Source: Verrucomicrobiota bacterium
GTDB taxonomy: Bacteria; Verrucomicrobiota; Verrucomicrobiia; Opitutales; Opitutaceae
NCBI GenBank assembly: GCA_023432225.1
Contig: JAEYUW010000045.1
Coordinates: 62,001 to 126,000 of the forward strand
Direction: 5' to 3'
Length of the DNA: 64,000 nucleotides
Shown here piece by piece: positions 27,584 through 35,412 of the stretch (the first letter of the stretch is position 1; each line of letters opens with the position of its first letter). Under the pieces are notes generated by a model. The model was not told where the DNA came from and made no database searches. It saw only the letters and a list, made by a program, of their open reading frames with translations. A program made the translations under genes and the position numbers.

Positions 27584-28186
27584 ATGCTCTCGTTCTCGCG
27601 AAGCTGTTTTCACCTCAGGCGACTGTGTGCACTCGCAGCGGCGCTGTGGCTGGTTGCGGCCACCGGGCGTGCGGCGGAGTTCACGCTCACGGAGGATTTC
27701 GTGCGGCACCTGATCGAAGGGCGCAACGCCGACGTCGAAGTCACGGCGCGCAAGGTGAGCGTGATGAATCTCGGGCTGCGCGCCGACGGGAAGTTTTATC
27801 CCTATTCGACGCCGGTGGGCCGCCGCATCGGCTACGAGCTGCCGCTGGAAAGCGTTTACGACTACACGCGTGGCATCACGCGGGCAGAGGCCGACGCGCG
27901 TTTGCGAGCGGCCGTGCTCGCGGTGGCGGCGCAGTTGAGCGCGTCGATCTCGCAGGCGTATCCCGGCCGGACCTTCGAGCAGCTCGATGCGACCGGGCAG
28001 GAGATGCTGGTCGATTACGCGTTGTCCGAGGGAGTGGCGCGTTTGCCGCCCGCCTTTGTCGACGCCGTCTATCAACCTGATCGTATTGCGCGCCTCGGCG
28101 CGGACGGCCTGCACCTGCGCTGGTGGGGCGGCATGATGCAAATCCTGAAGAACCGCGCGTTCGGCTACCGCTGGCTGGGCAACTGA
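27584..28186 (+). CDS. Small secreted lysozyme-fold-like protein 2
   Basis: A 200-residue protein. The ATG at 27584, preceded by CCCC, gives a signal peptide (residues ~10-29, cleavage near GRAAEF). It is paralogous to the protein at 19496, sharing FYPYST..GRRIGY, PGRTF..L and EMLVDYALSEG. The IGY loop, the following R.EADARLR helix and the Q.MLVD.A..EG helix suggest a GH24-like lysozyme fold. The segment where a catalytic Glu is expected reads VSVMNLGLR, so the residue appears replaced. The stop overlaps the ATG of paralog D by one base (TGATG), indicating coupled translation. Partnership with the toroid protein is inferred from this linkage occurring twice. The biochemical role is unknown. 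Confidence 0.77.
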   Translation: MLSFSRSCFHLRRLCALAAALWLVAATGRAAEFTLTEDFVRHLIEGRNADVEVTARKVSVMNLGLRADGKFYPYSTPVGRRIGYELPLESVYDYTRGITRAEADARLRAAVLAVAAQLSASISQAYPGRTFEQLDATGQEMLVDYALSEGVARLPPAFVDAVYQPDRIARLGADGLHLRWWGGMMQILKNRAFGYRWLGN

Positions 28187-31100
28187 TGAACTGCGTGCAC
28201 CTTTTTCTACGCTGCGCTTTCGTGGTGCTGTCTGTGCTGACAGCACGAGCGCAGACTTTCCAGAACGACGCCTACACGCTCACGTTGAATCCTGATTTCT
28301 CCGTGACCGTCTGTGTCGCCGGGGTGGCATCCCCACAGGTGCTCGCGCCGGAATTCTGGGTGATGTTCAGCGCGACGGCGCCGGGCTTCAACGAGAACCA
28401 CAGCAACTATTACCTCGCACCGCGCACGTCTCTCCTGTGGACCGCCTACGAAATCCCCGCGGACGAGCTCAACGTGACGCTGAACACGGCGGAGTGGCGC
28501 AAGCAGCTGGTCTATCCGGTGCGAGTGACGGAGGACGCCGGAGGGGCGCGCAAGTGGACTTACTACACGAACGAGACGCTGTCCGAAGTGGAGCTGGAGA
28601 TCACTGGCACCTACGCCGAGGGCACGATCGATCCGTTCCGCGCGGGCGTGCGGCACACGCTGATAGCCAGCGGTGCGACGCTGAGCAGCGATGCCAGCGG
28701 CACGCGTGTGAGTTGGACGTTCGCGGACGATGGCGTGCGGCCGTTCACCTTCGGCGCGAGTCTATTTTTGCCGGTTGGCGAGGGCGCGGCGCAGATCGAG
28801 TCTCGCGTCACGGCCCGCACGACCGGCTACTACATGGCGGCGTTCACTGGCGTGCCGGGCGTGAGTGCGACTGAGTTTGTCGTTGGTCCGCAGGATGCGC
28901 TTGGCGGCAACAACCGGCATTTCAACCACGTCATGTGCGAGGGTTACCTCATGCTGCCGCGCGCGCAGATCACGTCGATGGCGGGCTGGAGCTCCGCGAT
29001 CGTGGTCGATCCGCGCGAGAGCTATTTCCTCGATGCGGCCGGCGTGCCGCGGGCGCCGACGCGGGCGAATTCGCGCTTCGGGGTAATGTTGCGGCGCGAA
29101 AACGGCGTGGTGCGGCCGCTGGCGTTCGCGCCGCTGCTGGGCGGCGCGGAGTCGCGACTCACGTCAGGAGCGCAGCACACCTTTGCGGTGCAATACGTGC
29201 TGCGGCCCGGTGGCTGGAAGGAAATTTACCGGCACATTGCCGAGTCCATCTACGGCGCGAACGACCGGCGGGACAACACCGGCACCGGTTCGATCAACCG
29301 CACCTTCGAGCGCGTGATGGACTACCTCGCGGATCGCAACGGCAAGAACTACGCGATGTGGCACGCGGAGCAGAAATACTACGACTATTTCTCGGACCAG
29401 CCGAACTCCTTCAAACCCTTCTCGCCGCTCTTCGGCCTCTCCGCCGCGATCATCACCGACGACGAGGACTTCTACTGGCGGCGCGCGCTACCGCAGGTGG
29501 AGTTCGGTCTTTCGCGCTCAAGCAACACGTTCGTGCCCTACGACACGGAAGACACCGGACTGCTCACCAATCCCAGTCGCGGTCTCGGCTCGTCCTACCT
29601 GAGTTCGGCGCAGCTGGTGAGTCTGCATGCGTTTTTCCAGCAGCGTGTCGACGCGATGCGCGTGTTCGCCAACGAAAAGGGTTTCGTCTCGGGCAGCTTC
29701 GCGCAGTTGCTGGCGAAGTATCGTCTGACGGGCTCGGCGTCCGATCTCACGGCGGCCGTCGCCCGCGCCAACGCGCGGCTGACCGCGGACGCCACCGGCT
29801 TGTCCGATCACTACATGGACTGGCTCGACCTGTGGGAGGCGAGCGGCGCCACGCCAGCGCAACGCGACGCGCGCTACCTCGCGGCCGCGGTGACCGGCGC
29901 CTATCAATGGGCCGCGCGCACGGCGGTGCTCTCGCCCGCGGTGCCGGACGGCACAGTCACCGTCGACCGAGGCGGGCGCGCGCCGGTGCACGCGCATTCA
30001 CTGGGCCGGTGGCCGCGCTGGGGTTTTCCCGAATCGATCGGTTATCCCACGCCGGAGCAAACGGTGCCGGCGTGGCGCGTGGCGCTGACCGGACTGCCGT
30101 CGGAGGCCTATCGCGGCGAGTTCTGGATGGATAATCACGGCCACCTCATGCGGCTGTCACAGGCGGCCGGGAGCGACGCGTTCCTGCGCAGCGTCGCGCG
30201 CTGGGGCATGGTGGGGCGTTTCGCGAACTATCCCGGCGACAACCGCTCCGTTCCGTCTCTGGTCATCGAGCGTCCCGAGTTGCCCGAGAACCCAATGTGG
30301 CTGCTCAGCCATGCGACGATGAATCCCGGACACGCCTGGGAACTCGCCGGCGAACTGCTCGATTTCATGGTGTCGAGTTTCTACGCGCACTCGGGCGGGG
30401 CGATCGATTTTCCCTCGCGTTCGATGCATGGCGGCGCGTTCCGCGTGCGGCTTTACGGCGACCGTCCCGGGAAGTTTTACGACGACGAGGGCGTGCGCCT
30501 CTGGCTGCCGCGTGGACTCGCGACGCCGGACAACCCCCAGATCGATTATCTCGCGGGCTACGGCAATGGTCGGCTTTACCTCGCGTTTCTTAATCAGTCC
30601 GCCGCCCCGCAATTGGTCTCGGTTTCGCTCGACGCCGCGCGCGTCGGCGTGTTCGGCAGCGTCACGGCGCGCAAGTGGACGAATTCGCAGCCGGCCGACT
30701 CGGTCGCGTTCAGCGGGAACACCATTCCCGTCTTCGAAGTTCCGCCGCGCGGGTTGGTGGCGTTCGCCCTCGACGGGGTAAGCGCGCGCACGCAACTCCA
30801 GCACCGGATGCTCGATGTGGCGGCGCCGATTCTCGGGCCCGGCGCGCTGTCGCGTCAGACGTTCTTGCTCGGCGGACAGCCCGCAGCTTTGCACGGCATG
30901 TTGCTTTCACTCGGACGCGGACTGACCAGCGCCTTTGTTTACACCGATGCGCTCGCCGAGCGTGTGATTTCTGCGCGGCTTCGTTATCGCCAAGGCGCGA
31001 ACGGTGCGTGGCGAGAGATCACCGACGAGATTTTTCCGTTCGAGTTTTCCGTGCCGCTGGCGGAAGGACGCGGCACCTTTGAAGCTTACTTGGAGCTGAC

Positions 31101-31551
31101 GATACCGGATGCAGAGGCAGGCTACCAAACGGTCACCAGTCCGGCGATGACGTTGACCGCGAAAAGCGCTTACGCGGGGTATGCTGCGGCGGTCGGTTTG
31201 GACGCGAATTCTCAAAGCACAGCGTTCGCGGATGCGGACGGCGACGGCGCTAGCAATCTGGTCGAGTTTTTCCTTGGCAGCGACCCGTGCGTTGCAGATG
31301 CCGGCCTGGCTCCGCGGTTACGCTACGAAGGCGACGTCCCGGAGTTCGAGTTCACGCGGCGGCGTTCCGCCGCCGGGCTCGCGTTTGACGTGCAGATGTC
31401 CACCAATCTGGTCGATTGGGTGAATGTGGCCGGCAGCGAGGACGAGGCGCTTTTCGACGTCGTGTCGTCCGGCGAACTGGATCTGTTGACGCTGCGGCTC
31501 CTGCCCGCATTCGACCGAATCTTTTTGCGGTTGCGCGTCGTCGCCGATTGA
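28186..31551 (+). CDS. Secreted toroid-family protein, paralog D, with C-terminal Ca-binding-like segment
   Basis: A 1,121-residue protein. ATG 28186 overlaps the preceding stop and gives a signal peptide ending TARAQ. It shares with paralog B YVLRPGGW, NDRRDNTGTGSIN, WHAEQKYYDY, GEFWMDNHGHLMRL, RWGMVGRF, NPGHAWELAGE and YGDRPGKFYDDEGVRLWLPRG. After the toroid core and two beta domains it adds a tail of about 110 residues containing DADGDGASNLVEFFLGSDP. This resembles the EF-hand-like, thrombospondin-3-type repeat placed before C-terminal sorting regions in Verrucomicrobiota. The tail may bind calcium or serve surface display. The catalytic role is unassigned. Confidence 0.82.
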   Translation: MNCVHLFLRCAFVVLSVLTARAQTFQNDAYTLTLNPDFSVTVCVAGVASPQVLAPEFWVMFSATAPGFNENHSNYYLAPRTSLLWTAYEIPADELNVTLNTAEWRKQLVYPVRVTEDAGGARKWTYYTNETLSEVELEITGTYAEGTIDPFRAGVRHTLIASGATLSSDASGTRVSWTFADDGVRPFTFGASLFLPVGEGAAQIESRVTARTTGYYMAAFTGVPGVSATEFVVGPQDALGGNNRHFNHVMCEGYLMLPRAQITSMAGWSSAIVVDPRESYFLDAAGVPRAPTRANSRFGVMLRRENGVVRPLAFAPLLGGAESRLTSGAQHTFAVQYVLRPGGWKEIYRHIAESIYGANDRRDNTGTGSINRTFERVMDYLADRNGKNYAMWHAEQKYYDYFSDQPNSFKPFSPLFGLSAAIITDDEDFYWRRALPQVEFGLSRSSNTFVPYDTEDTGLLTNPSRGLGSSYLSSAQLVSLHAFFQQRVDAMRVFANEKGFVSGSFAQLLAKYRLTGSASDLTAAVARANARLTADATGLSDHYMDWLDLWEASGATPAQRDARYLAAAVTGAYQWAARTAVLSPAVPDGTVTVDRGGRAPVHAHSLGRWPRWGFPESIGYPTPEQTVPAWRVALTGLPSEAYRGEFWMDNHGHLMRLSQAAGSDAFLRSVARWGMVGRFANYPGDNRSVPSLVIERPELPENPMWLLSHATMNPGHAWELAGELLDFMVSSFYAHSGGAIDFPSRSMHGGAFRVRLYGDRPGKFYDDEGVRLWLPRGLATPDNPQIDYLAGYGNGRLYLAFLNQSAAPQLVSVSLDAARVGVFGSVTARKWTNSQPADSVAFSGNTIPVFEVPPRGLVAFALDGVSARTQLQHRMLDVAAPILGPGALSRQTFLLGGQPAALHGMLLSLGRGLTSAFVYTDALAERVISARLRYRQGANGAWREITDEIFPFEFSVPLAEGRGTFEAYLELTIPDAEAGYQTVTSPAMTLTAKSAYAGYAAAVGLDANSQSTAFADADGDGASNLVEFFLGSDPCVADAGLAPRLRYEGDVPEFEFTRRRSAAGLAFDVQMSTNLVDWVNVAGSEDEALFDVVSSGELDLLTLRLLPAFDRIFLRLRVVAD

Positions 31552-31614
31552 CGACCGCAGTGGGGATGGGGCGGCCGCATTTTCCCGGCAGCATCGCGCG
31601 ATTCGGCGCGAGGC

Positions 31615-31627
31615 GTCAACGATTGAC
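31615..31627. promoter_or_regulatory. Palindromic operator candidate 3 (GTCAACGATTGAC)
   Basis: This copy is identical to the one at 53395. It lies in the 198-base gap between paralog D and the PEP-CTERM gene, about 135 bases upstream of the ATG at 31750. I see no other gene or clear terminator in that gap. Confidence 0.65.
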
Positions 31628-31749
31628 CTCCGCGGCGGTTGGCGTGGGGCGATGGCCCAACTAGTCCGCTATGTAACTTCCCGAAAATCTCTCCCCACCA
31701 TCCGCGCCCGAAGCCCCGCGGCCCTCGGGAGCGGCGGTTGATCCACCCC

Positions 31750-34044
31750 ATGACTACACATGCTCCCCACTGGACGCAGTCCAGTCGTTCTCTGTTCTCT
31801 GCGATTTTGCTGGCGGCTTTGACGCCGGCATTGGCGTTGGCTCAAACCAATTTTTTGCCAACGGGCACTGGCACCTTCAACTGGTCGAACGCCGCCGGCA
31901 CTACGTGGACCGGTGCGGGCACTTACCCCAATGCCGCGGGTGCCGCGATCCAGAAGATATCCGGCAGCAGCAGCAGCACTTTGGCGCAGGATGTGGTCGG
32001 CGGGGTGACCGTCGGAAGCGTTCTCCTCGGTGGGAGTTCGGCGAACACCTGGACGATCAGCGCGACTCAGGGCCTGATCCTGAACAGCGACGGTGCGGGC
32101 GCCGGCGCGGCGAGCATCGTCATCAACAGTTCAAACTCGGGTGCGCGCATGCTGTTCACCACCGGGATGACCCTGACGCTCGCGGACGATCTGCTGATCG
32201 ACAACCGCTCTTACACCGCCGCCAGCACGGCGGGTTCGTTCCAATTTCAGTCGATCTTGGCCGGCACGGGTAACCTGACCCTCCGCAATGTCAGCAATAC
32301 CATCAACGCCGGCCAAATCCGCCTCGAAGGCGCCAACTCTTTCACCGGCAACGTCGCGGTCGAGAAGGGCATCGTCACCTTCAACAACACCACCTCGCTC
32401 GGCAACGCGGCCAACGTCGTGACGCTCGGCAGCAATGGCGGCGGCAGCGCCACCCTGGTTTCGAACATCACCTCTGCCGTCACGCTCGGCAACAACCTCG
32501 TCGTCGCTGATGGTAGCGGCGGGACCCTGGTCTTGGGCGCCAAGTCTTCCGTCGGCAACGCCACCACGGCGACGACCACCTATTCCGGCGAGATCACGCT
32601 CAATGGCGATCTCACGGTCGACGCGAGTCAGATCAACACCACTTCCACCACGGGCAATACTGTCGTGGCGCTCACCGGTGTTATCAGTGGTGCTGGCGAT
32701 CTGACGATCACTCAGGCCGCCAACACCGGCACCGGCACGACCGCTGTCTGGCTCCGCGGCGACAACACTTTCACCGGCGACACCAACATCGCCTCCGGCA
32801 CGCTGCGCCTCGGCTCGCACACGACGCCCACCGTCAGCACCAACAGCCTCGCCCTTCAAAACAGCACCGTGAACCTGGCCACCGGCGACACCGGCACGCT
32901 CGTGTTCGGCACCAGCGCCACGGACGGTATCGCCTCCGCCACGTTCGGTGGCCTCAAGGGCACGCGCAATCTCACGCTCGAAAACAGCAAGACTTCACCC
33001 ACGGCGGTCGCCTTGAGCGTCGGCAATAACAACCAGAGCACGCAGTATGACGGCGTGCTCACCGGCGCGGGCTCGCTGAACAAGATCGGCAGCGGCACGC
33101 TTACGCTCACCGGTGCGAATGACTATGCCGGCGGCACCACCGTCACCTCGGGCACGCTGGCCCTGTCGGGTTCAGGCCGCGTTGGTGGTGGCGCGCTCGC
33201 CCTCAACGGCGGCACGTTCAATCTCGGCGGCAACTCCCAGTCCGTCGGCGCCGTCACGGTGGCGGGCGGCACGGTGACGAACGGCACGCTCACGGGCGCG
33301 AGTTACACCGCTTCGTCCGGCACGCTCAACGCGACCCTTTCCGGCTCCGCCGGCCTCACGAAGTCCACCTCCGGCACGCTCGTTGTCAGCAGCGCGCAGG
33401 GTTACACCGGCGTCACGGCGATCAACGCCGGCACGCTGCACCTCACTTCCACCGGCAGCCTCGCGGCCGGCAGCGCGGTCACGATTTCCTCGGGCGCTTC
33501 GCTCACCGGCTCGGGCACCGCGTTCGGCACCGTGCTCGTCGAAGGCACGCTTTCGCCCGGCAACAGCCCGGGCACCCTCACGTTGGGCAGCGCGGCCTTT
33601 GCCTCAGGCGGCCACTACGTGCTCGACTTGGCGAGTGCCGGCACGGGCGCGGCGGGCACCGACTGGGACCAACTCGTGGTGAACGGCACGCTCGATCTCA
33701 GCGGGCTCAGCAGCTCGAATCGCTTCACGGTCGACCTCGTCTCGTATGCCAACGCGGCCACGCTCGGTGAAATCGCCGGCTTCGACAGCGCGGCCACCTA
33801 CACGTGGACCAACGCGATCACGTTTGGCAGCATCAACGGCACGTTCTCGAATGACCTCTTTGCCTTCGACACCACGCAATTCACGAACCTCTACAACGGC
33901 TCGTTCGCCTTCGAACTCGACGGCAACTCGCTCAACATGGTCTACACCGCGGGCGCGGTGCCGGAGCCCTCGACCTACGCGATGATCCTCGGCTTTGGCG
34001 CGCTCGCTGGAGTTTGGTGGCGCCGCCGTCAGCGCTGTGTCTGA
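31750..34044 (+). CDS. Autotransporter-type beta-strand-repeat protein with PEP-CTERM sorting signal
   Basis: A 764-residue protein. ATG 31750 (preceded by CCCC) gives a signal peptide ending ALALAQ. The body is a Gly/Thr/Ser/Asn-rich beta-helix with recurring units such as GAGSLNKIGSGTLTLTG and TTVTSGTLALSG, the autotransporter-associated beta-strand repeat. There is no C-terminal outer-membrane barrel. The last ~28 residues are VPEPSTYAMILGFG, a hydrophobic stretch and WWRRRQR, a canonical PEP-CTERM signal for exosortase processing. The protein is therefore probably surface-attached or released. Its role may be adhesion to substrate or cell-surface structure. It is followed by a strong hairpin terminator. 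Confidence 0.9.
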   Translation: MTTHAPHWTQSSRSLFSAILLAALTPALALAQTNFLPTGTGTFNWSNAAGTTWTGAGTYPNAAGAAIQKISGSSSSTLAQDVVGGVTVGSVLLGGSSANTWTISATQGLILNSDGAGAGAASIVINSSNSGARMLFTTGMTLTLADDLLIDNRSYTAASTAGSFQFQSILAGTGNLTLRNVSNTINAGQIRLEGANSFTGNVAVEKGIVTFNNTTSLGNAANVVTLGSNGGGSATLVSNITSAVTLGNNLVVADGSGGTLVLGAKSSVGNATTATTTYSGEITLNGDLTVDASQINTTSTTGNTVVALTGVISGAGDLTITQAANTGTGTTAVWLRGDNTFTGDTNIASGTLRLGSHTTPTVSTNSLALQNSTVNLATGDTGTLVFGTSATDGIASATFGGLKGTRNLTLENSKTSPTAVALSVGNNNQSTQYDGVLTGAGSLNKIGSGTLTLTGANDYAGGTTVTSGTLALSGSGRVGGGALALNGGTFNLGGNSQSVGAVTVAGGTVTNGTLTGASYTASSGTLNATLSGSAGLTKSTSGTLVVSSAQGYTGVTAINAGTLHLTSTGSLAAGSAVTISSGASLTGSGTAFGTVLVEGTLSPGNSPGTLTLGSAAFASGGHYVLDLASAGTGAAGTDWDQLVVNGTLDLSGLSSSNRFTVDLVSYANAATLGEIAGFDSAATYTWTNAITFGSINGTFSNDLFAFDTTQFTNLYNGSFAFELDGNSLNMVYTAGAVPEPSTYAMILGFGALAGVWWRRRQRCV

Positions 34045-34067
34045 TCGGATAGAACCGAGACACACCG

Positions 34068-34097
34068 GCGGCGCCGTTTCAGCGGCGCCGCTTTTTT
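34068..34097 (+). terminator. Rho-independent terminator after the PEP-CTERM gene
   Basis: A 9-bp perfect stem (GCGGCGCCG / CGGCGCCGC) with a TTTCAG loop is followed by six T residues on the plus strand. It lies 24 bases after the stop at 34044, in the convergent gap before the LacI gene end. Confidence 0.85.
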
Positions 34098-34123
34098 GTG
34101 CAGACACCAACCTTGACGCGGAC

Positions 34124-35200
34124 TCAGTCCAGAAAGCCGCGGAACGATCGGTGCGACTGCTTGGGCTTGCGGGTGCGTTTGGGCGCGGTCTTGCGTTCGT
34201 GGTGGTCGGGGAGACTGAACCCTTCCCGGCGATGACTGTCGACGAGCACCGTCTTGGGGTTTTCGGGCACGCCAGTCAGATTGAGGTTCAGCATGCCCAG
34301 CACCTGTTTGATCGCCTCGCCGCCGACGAGATCGTAGCGATGGTCTGCGCCAGCGGCATCGATCGGAGGTTGCGACACGTCGATGCTGGCAAAGGCCACG
34401 TCGCGCGGGACGCGCAGGCCGATTTCCTGCAACATGGTGAAGACCGAGGCGGCACTGATGATCACATCGGGCCGATAGGTCTCGATCCACGCCAGGAGTT
34501 TTTCCGAGTTGATCTCCGTCTTGGGCAGAATCGGGAGTCGTTCGCCGGCCGTGAGCTTCGATTGGTAATAGAGAAACGAGGAGGTGAACAATTTATGGCC
34601 GATGCCACCTTCGTTGTAGGTCATCACCAATCCGATCCGGCGGTAGCCACGCTCGAGACAGTCGGCGATCAGCTCGTCCATCATCTGCAGGTAGTTCGAG
34701 CACGCGCGGTGCAGGCGCGGCTCCACGATGCTGTATCCGGCCGTGGCCACGCACAGGCCGGTGCAATCGAAGTCCATCCGGGCGACGCCGCTGGCGCACG
34801 GCGCCAGGATCACGCCTTTGATCCCACGAGCGAACAGGATCTGCCGCACGCGCCGGAGCGACATCCCGGGGTCGACGAGATACAGCACGTCCACGCCGAA
34901 ACCGGCCATCGCGGCGACCTGTTTGGCGCCCTCGATGAGGCCGTGGATCGGCGGAAACTGCGCCAGCTCGGTGCGGTTCAGCTCCGGGATGACGATCGCG
35001 ATCGTCGATTCCGTGCGATGAGGCCGCGCTGTGCGCAGATGCTCCATCAACTCGGTAATGCGGGGATCACGTCGATAGCCGAGCTCATCGGCAATGCGGA
35101 GAATTTCGTTCCGCCGCTGCGCGGAAATTTTGGGGTTGTTGCGCATCGCCAGCGAAACGGCGGAAACCGACACTCCGGCCGCGCGGGCGACATCGCGCAT
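34124..35200 (-). CDS. LacI-family transcriptional regulator
   Basis: A 358-residue protein. The ATG at 35200 places the helix-turn-helix at residues ~2-22 (MRDVARAAGVSVSAVSLAM), the usual LacI start. The open frame upstream runs into the promoter region. A hinge-like helix follows (RDPRITELMEHLR), then a periplasmic-binding-protein-like sensor domain (~60-320) and a basic tail rich in Lys, Arg and His. Such regulators sense a sugar and usually repress. It is divergent from GH2 across a gap holding a palindromic operator candidate, so autoregulation and control of the whole palindrome set are plausible but unproven. It is the only regulator gene in the window. Confidence 0.93.
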   Translation of the reverse strand: MRDVARAAGVSVSAVSLAMRNNPKISAQRRNEILRIADELGYRRDPRITELMEHLRTARPHRTESTIAIVIPELNRTELAQFPPIHGLIEGAKQVAAMAGFGVDVLYLVDPGMSLRRVRQILFARGIKGVILAPCASGVARMDFDCTGLCVATAGYSIVEPRLHRACSNYLQMMDELIADCLERGYRRIGLVMTYNEGGIGHKLFTSSFLYYQSKLTAGERLPILPKTEINSEKLLAWIETYRPDVIISAASVFTMLQEIGLRVPRDVAFASIDVSQPPIDAAGADHRYDLVGGEAIKQVLGMLNLNLTGVPENPKTVLVDSHRREGFSLPDHHERKTAPKRTRKPKQSHRSFRGFLD

Positions 35201-35328
35201 GCTGACTCGAAAAGGCACATCGGTATTGCTGGTTTCTCGTCGTTTGAAGTCAACGGGATACCAGTGAACCCGCGGCGCAGCGAGGCGGCTGCGGAACGTG
35301 TTTGTGCGGCACACCACTCAACCGAAGA

Positions 35329-35341
35329 GTCAACCGTCGAC
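35329..35341. promoter_or_regulatory. Palindromic operator candidate 4 (GTCAACCGTCGAC)
   Basis: This 13-bp site is identical to the one at 62788. It lies in the 212-base divergent gap between the LacI gene (start 35200) and GH2 (start 35413), 72-76 bases from the GH2 ATG. A further half-site, CTCAACCG, precedes it at 35317-35324. Confidence 0.65.
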
Positions 35342-35412
35342 TGCAAAGGTGTTCTCACTCGCCCGGGATCTCGCTCTTGATCGCGAGCGCTGTTGGTCTT
35401 CCCGCCTTCGTC

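Noticed and set aside
31623..31628. TTGAC halves of the palindromes as ordinary -35 boxes
   Set aside because: The left half (GTCAA/CTCAA) is conserved at every site and I saw no matching -10 element about 17 bases downstream, so a protein-binding dyad fits better.
31750..34044. Internal Gly/Thr repeats read as a CRISPR array or as a true type V autotransporter
   Set aside because: The repeats are coding and imperfect at DNA level, and there is no C-terminal barrel domain. The end is a PEP-CTERM signal.
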